Below are positions 55,217-62,529 of a DNA stretch of 64,000 nucleotides, piece by piece. A program made the translations under genes and the position numbers. The stretch is taken from the NCBI RefSeq assembly GCF_001975705.1, contig NZ_CP015093.1, positions 1,922,001 to 1,986,000 on the forward strand. The letters run 5' to 3'. The notes beneath the pieces were generated by a model that saw only the letters and a program-made list of their open reading frames with translations, did no database searches and was not told the origin of the DNA. This stretch comes from Salipiger abyssi (GTDB lineage: Bacteria; Pseudomonadota; Alphaproteobacteria; Rhodobacterales; Rhodobacteraceae). The stretch's first letter is position 1. Each line of letters opens with the position of its first letter.

Positions 55217-56070
55217 GTCGCACGGTCTCCCAGGAACGCGCGGATCCGGTCGAGAACCAGGGCGTTCTTTTCGTGGTGGCAGGAGTGGTTGGCGCCGGGC
55301 ACCAGCCAGGCTTCGGCATTCGGGCAGAGCTCGGCGATCAGCCTTGTCTGGCTGGGCGGGCAGATCCAGTCCTTGTCGCCGCAGAAGGCGAGGGTGGGGA
55401 CGGTCATGCCCTTCAGCGCCTCGCGCAGATCGTGTTCTTTCTCGCGGAACATCTCGTTATGGGTCTCGGCATGCAGATGCATGGTGCGGGTCCGCTCCAG
55501 CGCGGCGTTCGGGTCGAACACCTCGAAATAAAGCGGCTGGAGCGCGAACCAGATCAGCCGGAATTCGGTGTCGTCGGTGATCGTCGTGCCAAAGAGCTTG
55601 TCGATCATCTCGGGGCTCGCCGAAGGCACCTTGTCGATCCGCGCCTTGAAGGTCTCGATGGCCTCTGCCTCGTGGTGATGGCTGGGTGCGGTGCCGCGCA
55701 GGATCAGGTGGCTCAGATGCTGCTGGTAATGTACCGCATAGGTCAGCGCAATCATGCCGCCAAAGCTGCCGCCCTGAAGGATGATCTTGCCCTCCTCGCC
55801 GCAGAAATGGCGGCGCATCGCCTCCACGTCATCGGCATATTGGCGGAAATTCATCGGATAGGCGATCTCGGTCAGCCCGCAGCCGCGCTGGTCGAAGGCG
55901 ATGACGCGGTAGCTGTCGGCCAGCGCCGCATAGGCCGCCCATTCGCCCAAATAATCGCCCGCGCCGCGCCCGCCATGCAGCAGGATGATCGTTTCGGCAT
56001 GCTCCTCGCCCGCGATCCGGTAGCGGAAGCGGCAGTTGTTGAGCGTGACGTAATCCTCGCGGCCGATCAT
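55213..56070 (-). CDS. Alpha/beta hydrolase (proline iminopeptidase/S33-like)
   Basis: 285 residues. ATG 56070 overlaps the stop of the monooxygenase gene (ATGA), so it is preferred to 56109. Oxyanion-hole loop ILLHGGRGAGDYLGEW; nucleophile elbow ILQGGSFGGMIALTYA (Gly-Gly-Ser-Phe-Gly); acid in TLAFCGDKDWICPPSQ; catalytic His in VPGANHSCHHEK. FDQRGCGLTE matches the DQRGCGxS motif of prolyl iminopeptidases. No signal peptide, so cytoplasmic. Second enzyme gene of the operon; likely hydrolyses an ester or amide formed or exposed by the upstream monooxygenase. Confidence 0.88.
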   Translation of the reverse strand: MIGREDYVTLNNCRFRYRIAGEEHAETIILLHGGRGAGDYLGEWAAYAALADSYRVIAFDQRGCGLTEIAYPMNFRQYADDVEAMRRHFCGEEGKIILQGGSFGGMIALTYAVHYQQHLSHLILRGTAPSHHHEAEAIETFKARIDKVPSASPEMIDKLFGTTITDDTEFRLIWFALQPLYFEVFDPNAALERTRTMHLHAETHNEMFREKEHDLREALKGMTVPTLAFCGDKDWICPPSQTRLIAELCPNAEAWLVPGANHSCHHEKNALVLDRIRAFLGDRAT

Positions 56071-57524
56071 TTCGCGGTCTCCATCAGGCTGGGGGTGGCA
56101 TCGACCCATTCGTCGCCCTGAAGCTCGGGGGTATTGTAGGCCTGAAGACCGGCGTAGTGGATGACGGCATCGGCGGTGAATAGCTCCTGCACGATGCCGC
56201 GCATCAACCGGTCGGCGCCCGCCGAGATCGCGGGAATATCGCCCGAAAGTTTACCGTGGCTCAGCATCGCGGCATCGTTGAAGCAATGGATGCGCGCCAG
56301 CATCGGGCAGCTGCCCGGCTCTTTTTCCAGGAATTCGTAGCTGTCGCCCAGATAGGGCGCATCGACCATGAAGGGCACGGCACGGCCCATCGACGGCTGA
56401 TAGACGCCGTCCTTCCAGGTCTTGATCTGGCCGGCGAAGCTCGCGAATTCGGGCCGTCCGGTGAAATCGTTGCGAAAGCCGGTGGCGGCGATGACGAAAT
56501 CCGCCTCGAAATCCGCCAGCGGCGTTTTCACCACGATATGGTCGCCCGCCTCGGTCACATCCTCGACCGGGCAACCCAGAAAGGTGCGGGCGTTGGGATG
56601 CCGGGTGACCCGCAGGGTCGAGCTGCGCGGCGGCGGCACCTGCTGGCTGTTGACGTAATCGTTGAAGCGGAATTTCCACGCGTCGGGCAGGGCGCGGATG
56701 CCATGCACCACACCCTGGCTGCTGATGCCGGTCATCTTGTTGACCCGCGGCATGTCCTTGCGGCGGATCAGCATGTCGACCGATCCGGCGCCTGCCTCCA
56801 GCGCGGTGGCGGCGTTGTCCATCGCCGAGGCGCCGGCGCCGATGACGATGACGCGCTTGCCCTTGAGCGCGGCAAAGTCGATCTTGTCGGCGCTATGCGC
56901 CCAGAACCGGCGGTCGGTTTTTTGCAGGAAGCCGGGCACCGCGCCGCCGCCGAGGCCTGAGCGCCCGGTGGCGAGAACCAGATGCCGGCAATATTCAGTG
57001 CGACGGCCGCCGGCATCCTCCAGTACGACGGCAATCAGATCGTCGCCCGCCTCGGTCACGGAGGTCACGCGGGTCTCGTTGACGACCGGCAGGTCGAGCG
57101 CATCGCGATACCAGCGCAGGTAGTCCATCCACATGCCCTTGGGGATCTTGTCCAGCTCGTCGAAGGCGGCGTCGCCCCATTGCGCTTCGAACCAGGCACG
57201 AAAGGTCAGCGCGGGCAGGCCGAGGCAGGGGCCTGCAAGCGTCTTGGGCGAGCGCAGGGTCTTCATGCGGGCGAAGGTGTCCCAAGGCCCTTCGAGCCCT
57301 TTCGGCGCGGCATCGTAGAGCAAGATATTGTCCACGCCCGAAAGTTTCAGCCGCGCGGCGCCGGCGAGCCCGCACATGCCCGCGCCCACGAAGATCACAT
57401 CACGCACGCGCTGACCGTCGTGTTCGCGTGGGGGCACCCAGGATTTCGAAGGCAGTTCGAGCAGGCTCAGATCCTTGGCGAGCCGGGCTTCGAGAGCGGC
57501 AAGGCCGTTGCTTGTGTCAGTCAT
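56067..57524 (-). CDS. FAD/NADPH-dependent flavin monooxygenase-like protein
   Basis: 485 residues. FAD-binding VIFVGAGMCGLAGAARLKLS (residues ~39-58) and a second Rossmann motif RVIVIGAGASAMDNAATALE (~200-219) for NADPH, with FVIAATGFRNDFTG (ATGF motif of the FMO/Baeyer-Villiger group) nearer the C-terminus. The strict BVMO fingerprint was not found. Flavin monooxygenases oxygenate N, S or carbonyl carbon. It is preceded by a LysR gene (3 bases away) and followed by a coupled alpha/beta hydrolase. The monooxygenase-hydrolase pairing is typical of oxidative ring or ketone cleavage followed by ester hydrolysis. Confidence 0.88.
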   Translation of the reverse strand: MTDTSNGLAALEARLAKDLSLLELPSKSWVPPREHDGQRVRDVIFVGAGMCGLAGAARLKLSGVDNILLYDAAPKGLEGPWDTFARMKTLRSPKTLAGPCLGLPALTFRAWFEAQWGDAAFDELDKIPKGMWMDYLRWYRDALDLPVVNETRVTSVTEAGDDLIAVVLEDAGGRRTEYCRHLVLATGRSGLGGGAVPGFLQKTDRRFWAHSADKIDFAALKGKRVIVIGAGASAMDNAATALEAGAGSVDMLIRRKDMPRVNKMTGISSQGVVHGIRALPDAWKFRFNDYVNSQQVPPPRSSTLRVTRHPNARTFLGCPVEDVTEAGDHIVVKTPLADFEADFVIAATGFRNDFTGRPEFASFAGQIKTWKDGVYQPSMGRAVPFMVDAPYLGDSYEFLEKEPGSCPMLARIHCFNDAAMLSHGKLSGDIPAISAGADRLMRGIVQELFTADAVIHYAGLQAYNTPELQGDEWVDATPSLMETAK

Positions 57525-57527
57525 GGT

Positions 57528-58469
57528 TCAGTCTCTGTCTTGGAAGTTGGCGCCATCGTCAATGCGGCGGACCCGTGGGACCAGGTCGAAGAGCGCGGCC
57601 TCGCACAGGTCGAAGAAGTCGCTTGTGCCACGGGCGCCCGCGGCCCCCCCGGCGGCGAAGAAGCCGAAGGTGAAATCCACCTCTTCGGCCAGCGGGCGTA
57701 GGATCACGCCTTTGGGTGCGGTGCCATAGGCGGTCACGGGTTCCACAATGGCGGTGGCGCCGGTGAGGCGTGTGAACTGGAGCGTGGAGACCGAGGAATT
57801 GGCGCGGACCGCCCGCGCGGGATGCACGCCCGCAGCATCCAGCGCTTGACGGATGCGGCCCTGAAGGCGGGTTTGGTCGAGCATCGTCACGAGGGTGTCG
57901 GAGGCGATCTGCGCCAGCGAGACGGGCGTTTCCTCGGGAAATTCATCGGCACGGCTTTCGGGCATCGCGGCGACCAGAGGCGCCGAGAACATCCGTTCTG
58001 CATGCACGCCGGGCACATCGAGCGGCAGCGAGGCCAGACCGATGCGGGCGTTGCCGCTCAGCAGATCCTGGGCCACGGCGTTCGGCGCGGCTTGTATCAG
58101 GCGCACCTCGCCGGGCCGATCCGCCTCGGGCCAGCGCGCCAGCGCGTGCGGCACCAACCCGGTGCCGAGCGCATAGGTGGCCGAAATCGACATGGGCTGT
58201 TCGGTGCCGCGCGCGCGGGCGAGAGTGCGCGCGGGCAGATCTTCGAACATTGCCAGCAACCGCCGTGCCTCTTCCTCGAAAGCCACGCCCTCTGCGGTCA
58301 GCGAGATCCGGCGCCCTGCGCGCTCGAACAGCGCGAAGCCGAGCGACGCATCGAGATCCTGAAGGCAGCGCGTGACCGAGGGCTGCGAGCGGCCGAGCAT
58401 CTCGGCAGCCAGCGTCACGGAGCCGGTCTCGGCGACTTTCAGGAAGGTGGCAAGGTCTTTGCGGTTCAT
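57528..58469 (-). CDS. LysR-family transcriptional regulator (operon-proximal)
   Basis: 313 residues. N-terminal winged helix-turn-helix: FLKVAETGSVTLAAEMLGRS followed by QPSVTRCLQDLDASLGFALF, then a LysR substrate-binding domain. It is the first gene of the reverse operon that continues with the monooxygenase 3 bases downstream. This is less common than the divergent layout of LysR genes and suggests that the regulator is co-induced with its targets. Inducer unknown; probably the imported compound. Confidence 0.94.
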   Translation of the reverse strand: MNRKDLATFLKVAETGSVTLAAEMLGRSQPSVTRCLQDLDASLGFALFERAGRRISLTAEGVAFEEEARRLLAMFEDLPARTLARARGTEQPMSISATYALGTGLVPHALARWPEADRPGEVRLIQAAPNAVAQDLLSGNARIGLASLPLDVPGVHAERMFSAPLVAAMPESRADEFPEETPVSLAQIASDTLVTMLDQTRLQGRIRQALDAAGVHPARAVRANSSVSTLQFTRLTGATAIVEPVTAYGTAPKGVILRPLAEEVDFTFGFFAAGGAAGARGTSDFFDLCEAALFDLVPRVRRIDDGANFQDRD

Positions 58470-58609
58470 AGACCAAAGATTTCGTAATGATTGGGCGCTA
58501 TCAATACAAAAATGACATAAATCAAATTTGAGCCGCTTCGGACCGGAAAATTTGCGGGCCTTGATGCATTTTTATGCATTAATAAGTCATGATTATTCAT
58601 AAAATGAAA
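58470..58609 (-). promoter_or_regulatory. AT-rich promoter region of the LysR-transporter operon
   Basis: About 140 bases upstream of the LysR start. Bases 58495-58609 are AT-rich against a GC-rich background and contain ATGCAT-TTTT-ATGCAT (around 58564-58579), a short dyad that could bind the LysR protein. No clear -35/-10 assignment. Confidence 0.45.
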
Positions 58610-58632
58610 GAAGCCCGCCTGAAGCGGGCTTC
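58602..58632 (-). terminator. Intrinsic terminator of the CMD gene pair
   Basis: On the reverse strand: 9-bp stem GAAGCCCGC / GCGGGCTTC with a 5-base loop, followed by TTTCATTTT. It lies 40 bases past the stop of the AhpD-like gene. On the forward strand the same stem is followed by TTCTT, so it may work in both directions. Confidence 0.88.
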
Positions 58633-58671
58633 TTCTTGCTGCTCGGGCGACTCACTTCGCTGAAAGCGGGG

Positions 58672-59235
58672 TCAGTCCGAATGGCCGAGCGGGTGCATCA
58701 GGCGGTTCGCCCAGCCGAAGATGGCGATGGAATGGATCAGATCCTGAATCTCGGCGTCGTCCATGCCCGTCTCGCGCAGCGCCGCGACATGGGTCTCTCC
58801 GGCAGTGGGCGGGGTGGCGGTGAGCGCCTCGGCAAAGGCCATGATTGCGCCGTCACGCGGCGGCAGCGCGTCGCCGCGGCCGGCGAAAAGCGCCGAGATC
58901 GTCTCGGCCCCTTTCAGCCGTGCATGCTGACGCGCATGGACATTCGCGCAATAGCGGCAGCCGTTGACCAGCGAGGCGCCAAGCGCGCCCAGCTCCCGGT
59001 CGGCACGGTTCAGCCCGCCCTCGGCATACATGATCGCGTTGAAAAGCACCGTGCGGGCCACATAGCTGTCGGGGTCGTGCGCAAGCGTGCGCACATAGGG
59101 CGAGACCTTCTTGGCCGAGGGCGTGACCTTCATCGCCTCAAGCTGGCGCGGTGTCGCATCCTCGATTTCGACCGGCGGCAGGTGAGGGGTCCATGTCAGC
59201 GGTTTCAGGGCGATCTGGGGAATGGCGTCGGTCAC
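58672..59235 (-). CDS. AhpD/CMD-family alkylhydroperoxidase domain protein (Avi_7169-like)
   Basis: 187 residues. The carboxymuconolactone-decarboxylase fold has the AhpD redox motif GCRYCANVHARQHARL (CxxC plus His, residues ~92-107), so thiol peroxidase-like chemistry is plausible. The C-terminus has DLIHSIAIFGWANRLMHPLG. The sequence and its coupling to a second CMD protein (4-base ATGA overlap) resemble the paired Avi_7169/Avi_7170-type families found beside peptide-type ABC transporters. The physiological substrate is unknown. Second gene of a two-gene reverse unit divergent from a LysR gene. Confidence 0.85.
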   Translation of the reverse strand: MTDAIPQIALKPLTWTPHLPPVEIEDATPRQLEAMKVTPSAKKVSPYVRTLAHDPDSYVARTVLFNAIMYAEGGLNRADRELGALGASLVNGCRYCANVHARQHARLKGAETISALFAGRGDALPPRDGAIMAFAEALTATPPTAGETHVAALRETGMDDAEIQDLIHSIAIFGWANRLMHPLGHSD

Positions 59236-59714
59236 GGGCGGGGCTCCTTCAGCAGGTTCAGCCCGTGCGCCACCCGGATCTGGTAGCAGGTATAGGCGAG
59301 AAGTTCCGACAGGGCGATGATCTGCGGGACGGTAAAGCCCGCGTCCTGAAGCGTCGCCAGATCCTGTGGGCCGGCCTTGGCGGCGCTGTTGGCGATCATA
59401 TCGCTATGCCGGGCAAGGGCCGCGAGCGCGGGATCATCGGGCATGTCGCCGGCTGCCAGAAGGGCCAGCTCGGGATCGGTGGGCAGGGGGTAGCCTTCGA
59501 CCAGACGGGCGTTCCCTCCGCCATTGGCGACGCGCCGGCCAAGCGCCGCGCGCAGCTCGGGCGACAGGCCGAGATCTTCGTCGGGCGTCAGCACCGCAGC
59601 GCGGCAGGCCTCGGCGCCCGCGACAAATTCGGGCCGCAGGGCGCGCAGCCGATCCAGGGCGCTGCCGTCTGCGATCCCCAGGGCGGCGTTTATGGCATCA
59701 TTGGAGAAGGACAT
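59232..59714 (-). CDS. CMD-domain protein without CxxC (Avi_7170-like)
   Basis: 160 residues. The helical pattern (LRPEFVAGAEACRAAVLTPD ... LLAYTCYQIRVAHGLNLL) fits the CMD superfamily, but it lacks a CxxC pair; the three cysteines... only Cys in GAEACRAAV and YTCYQIRV are present and are far apart. It is therefore probably a structural or substrate-binding partner of the AhpD-like protein encoded next, with which it overlaps by 4 bases. First gene of the reverse pair, divergent from the LysR gene at 59818 across a 103-base gap. Confidence 0.75.
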   Translation of the reverse strand: MSFSNDAINAALGIADGSALDRLRALRPEFVAGAEACRAAVLTPDEDLGLSPELRAALGRRVANGGGNARLVEGYPLPTDPELALLAAGDMPDDPALAALARHSDMIANSAAKAGPQDLATLQDAGFTVPQIIALSELLAYTCYQIRVAHGLNLLKEPRP

Positions 59715-59817
59715 ATTTCGGTTTCCGCATGGCTCCGGTTGTGGTGGCGTGCTAACGATCCGTCTGTGCCATTATGGCCGCGCCACTATCCGCTTTAATG
59801 ATCACTCGGGGTTTATT
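59715..59817. promoter_or_regulatory. Divergent control region, CMD pair / LysR
   Basis: A 103-base gap between the CMD pair (reverse) and a LysR gene (forward), the classic layout for LysR control of a divergent target and of itself. TAATGATCACTCGGGGTTTATT near 59797-59818 is the AT-richer part. No binding site can be fixed. Confidence 0.5.
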
Positions 59818-60729
59818 ATGTCAAATACAAATGATATTAGGCTCAGTATTCGTGAACTTGAGGTCTTTGTCTCCGTCATGGCGACCGGGTCGATGACCGG
59901 GGCGGCGCGGCAGCTCGATATCGGGCAGCCGGCGGTGACACGGATGGTGCGGGATCTTGAGGAGACGATCGGCTTCGATCTCTTCCAGCGCAACGGGCCG
60001 CGCATTTCGCCCACCGAAAAGGGGCTGCGGTTTTTCGAAGATGCGCGGCAGCTCCTGGCATCGGTCGGCCAGGTGGCGCAGCGTGCCGCCGGGCTGCGTG
60101 ACGACCGCGTACAGTCGCTGTCTCTGGTGGCCACGCCCGCGATGTCTGCGGGGCTGGTGCCGGATCTTCTGGGCGAGCTGAAGGACGTGCTGCCGCCGGC
60201 GCTCGGCATTCAGACGATGGATGCGGAACATGTTGCGCGGGCGCTGCATGCGGGGGCGGCGCATTACGGGTTCTGCGCGCTGCCGCTGGCGCATGCGGAT
60301 ATCGATTGCCTCGCATCGGCCCGTGCGCGCCTCGTGGCGGTGGTGCCCGCCGATTTGCCCGACGAACCGCTGAGCCTGACGCGGTTCCAGACCCACCGTA
60401 TGCTGACGGTGGGCAACACTTACCGGGTGCGGCACGCGATCAACACCGCGCTCGAGGCCGCCGGGGTTACGCCTGCCGCCGAACTCACCACCAACAGCTC
60501 GCTGAACGCGATCCGTTCGGCGGCGGCGGGGCTGGGCATCGCGCTGGTGGATTGCGTCTCGGCATTGGGCATCGCCATCGAAGGCGTGCGGGTCGTGCCG
60601 CTCGAGATCGAGATTCCCTATGAATGGGGCATCTTCCGGCGCAGTGGCACCAGCGTGCCCGAGCTGGAAGGACGCCTTATCGACAGTTTCCGGGTCGTTT
60701 CGGAACGCCTCGGTGCAGTGCGTAGCTGA
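59818..60729 (+). CDS. LysR-family transcriptional regulator
   Basis: 303 residues. The frame opens at 59524 inside the divergent CMD gene; ATG 59818 gives the proper N-terminus (NDIRLSIRELEVFVSVMATG, then QPAVTRMVRDLEETIGFDLF). The helix-turn-helix is intact and a LysR effector domain follows. Likely regulator of the divergent CMD pair and/or the downstream binding-protein and M81 genes on its own strand. Related in general form only to the LysR at 57528. Confidence 0.93.
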   Translation: MSNTNDIRLSIRELEVFVSVMATGSMTGAARQLDIGQPAVTRMVRDLEETIGFDLFQRNGPRISPTEKGLRFFEDARQLLASVGQVAQRAAGLRDDRVQSLSLVATPAMSAGLVPDLLGELKDVLPPALGIQTMDAEHVARALHAGAAHYGFCALPLAHADIDCLASARARLVAVVPADLPDEPLSLTRFQTHRMLTVGNTYRVRHAINTALEAAGVTPAAELTTNSSLNAIRSAAAGLGIALVDCVSALGIAIEGVRVVPLEIEIPYEWGIFRRSGTSVPELEGRLIDSFRVVSERLGAVRS

Positions 60730-60771
60730 GGCATTTTCCACCACCAAACTTGTGGGGATTTTTCCCTTTTT

Positions 60772-60785
60772 GGTGAGCGCTCACC
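60772..60785. promoter_or_regulatory. Palindrome GGTGAGCGCTCACC upstream of a binding-protein gene
   Basis: A perfect 14-bp palindrome 185 bases before the binding-protein ATG. Its 12-base core GTGAGCGCTCAC equals the symmetric core of the ideal LacI operator. It is also present in shorter form (TGAGCGCTCA) at 33348. Confidence 0.45.
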
Positions 60786-60969
60786 CGGTTTGCGATGATT
60801 GATCTGAAAGTCGGGGCGGCGGCAGCGGTTCATTCTGCAAGACGAGCCGGTTTGCCTATTTAATGGGCGGGCCCCCGACCGGACGTGCCCAATGATCCCC
60901 TTAGGGAATAATAATGTACATAAAATGTCATTTAAGTATAGTGAGGGGTGGCCATAGAAGGGGACCATC

Positions 60970-62454
60970 ATGAAACCGCATTCGTTTTTCCTGTCTGCCT
61001 GTTTGCTCGGCGCGAGCGCCCTGCCGGTGCTCGCCGAAGACCTCGCCCTTGCAGTCTCGACCAATGTCACGACGCTCGACCCGCGTATGTCGTCGACCGT
61101 GCAAACCAACCTGTCGGTTGCCAGCCACATCTATACGCCTCTGGTGATCCGCACGCCCGATCTCAGCCTCGCGCCCGCCGCCGCCGAAAGCTGGGAAGCG
61201 GTGGATGACACCACCTGGCGGTTCAAGCTGCGCGAGGACATCACCTTTTCAGACGGTTCGCCGCTGAACGCCGAGGTGGTGAAGTGGAACATCGAGTCCA
61301 TGCTCGACGAGTCCGATCCCAAGCACAACGCGCCGTGGTTCAAGCCGATCGAGTCCGTCGAGGTGACCGGCCCCTTCGAGCTCGAGATCCACACCAAGGC
61401 GCCGTATCCGGCGCTGCTCGACCAGATGTCGATGTTCTTCTTGATGTCGCCGGGCTGGACCGAAGACCATGACAGCGCCAACGATGCCATGGGCTCGGGC
61501 CCCTATGAGCTGGTCTCCTACACTTCGGGCGACGCGGTCGTGCTGAAGGCACGCGACGATTACTGGGGCACCGCGCCGGAATTCGACACGGTCACCATCA
61601 AGTCGATCCCGGAAAGCGCTACCCGCGTGGCGGGCCTGCTGGCCGGTGAGCTCGATCTGGTGTTCGACATTCCGCCCACGGAAATCTCGCGCATCAACGA
61701 TAGCGGCAAGGGAACGGCGGGGGCGCTTTCCTCGATGCGGTCCATGTTCGTGAAGATCAACACGCTCAAGGAACCGATGGGCGATGTGCGGCTGCGTCAG
61801 GCGCTGAACTATGCCATCGACAAGGAGGCGATTATCGACGCCTTTTTCGAAGGCTATGGCGAGGTGAGCAACTGCCAGGTGCTGCGGGACGGGTATTTCG
61901 GCTATAACGAGGATCTGAAGCCCTATGCCTACGATCCCGAGAAGGCGCGCGCGCTGGTCGCCGAAACCGGGCTCGACACGCCGATCCCGGTGGAATTCGA
62001 GGTGCCGGTGGGCCGCTACCTGCTGGCAAGCGAGATCGCGCAGGCGGTCGAGATGCAGCTCGAAGCCGTTGGGTTCGATGTGACGCTCAAGGAAATGAGT
62101 TTCCCGTCCTATATCGAGAAGTACATCCGGGCGAACGATCTCGGCCAGCTCTCCTATCTCGGTCAGGCCTGGCCGACGCTCGACGCGGACGGCCTTCTGT
62201 CGCTTTTCGAGGCGGGCGCGATCTATGCCTATTGGGACGATCAGCCCTTCAAGGAGGCGCTTGAGAAAGCCCGGCAGACCGTCGATCCGGCGGAACGTAA
62301 GGAGATCTATGCGGGTGCCACGGAGCGGATGTGCGAACAGGCGCCGGTGGCCTTCATGTTCAACCAGCCGGTGGTCTATGCCATGTCCGACCGTGTCGAC
62401 TGGACGCTGCGCGGCGACGACTGGGTGCGGGCCATCGACGTACATCTGAAGTAA
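60970..62454 (+). CDS. ABC transporter periplasmic binding protein (family 5), paralogue of the one at 48752
   Basis: 494 residues with a signal peptide (FFLSACLLGASALPVLA). Family 5 features: NVTTLDPRMSSTVQTNLSVA, AESWEAVDDTTWRFKLREDI, and RLRQALNYAIDKEAIIDAFF. It shares SNCQV-R-GYFGYNEDLKPYA- and LGQAWPTLDADGLLSLF-type segments with the binding protein at 48752, so the ligand pockets are probably related. No permease genes for it lie in the window; they may follow the M81 gene or the protein may use the other transporter. The AT-rich leader (60900-60945) probably holds the promoter. The M81 gene starts 75 bases downstream. Confidence 0.93.
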   Translation: MKPHSFFLSACLLGASALPVLAEDLALAVSTNVTTLDPRMSSTVQTNLSVASHIYTPLVIRTPDLSLAPAAAESWEAVDDTTWRFKLREDITFSDGSPLNAEVVKWNIESMLDESDPKHNAPWFKPIESVEVTGPFELEIHTKAPYPALLDQMSMFFLMSPGWTEDHDSANDAMGSGPYELVSYTSGDAVVLKARDDYWGTAPEFDTVTIKSIPESATRVAGLLAGELDLVFDIPPTEISRINDSGKGTAGALSSMRSMFVKINTLKEPMGDVRLRQALNYAIDKEAIIDAFFEGYGEVSNCQVLRDGYFGYNEDLKPYAYDPEKARALVAETGLDTPIPVEFEVPVGRYLLASEIAQAVEMQLEAVGFDVTLKEMSFPSYIEKYIRANDLGQLSYLGQAWPTLDADGLLSLFEAGAIYAYWDDQPFKEALEKARQTVDPAERKEIYAGATERMCEQAPVAFMFNQPVVYAMSDRVDWTLRGDDWVRAIDVHLK

Positions 62455-62482
62455 TCCAACGGTTCCCGGACAGACATTGCGT

Positions 62483-62499
62483 CCCGCGCCCTGCGCGGG
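62483..62499 (+). terminator. GC-rich hairpin after the binding-protein gene
   Basis: CCCGCGC / GCGCGGG with a 3-base loop, then GCGCTTTCCGATTTTG, 28 bases past the stop codon. Probably a weak terminator or mRNA-protecting hairpin of the kind found behind binding-protein genes, and parallel to the one at 48709. Confidence 0.5.
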
Positions 62500-62529
62500 G
62501 CGCTTTCCGATTTTGAAAGACAGACGCTC

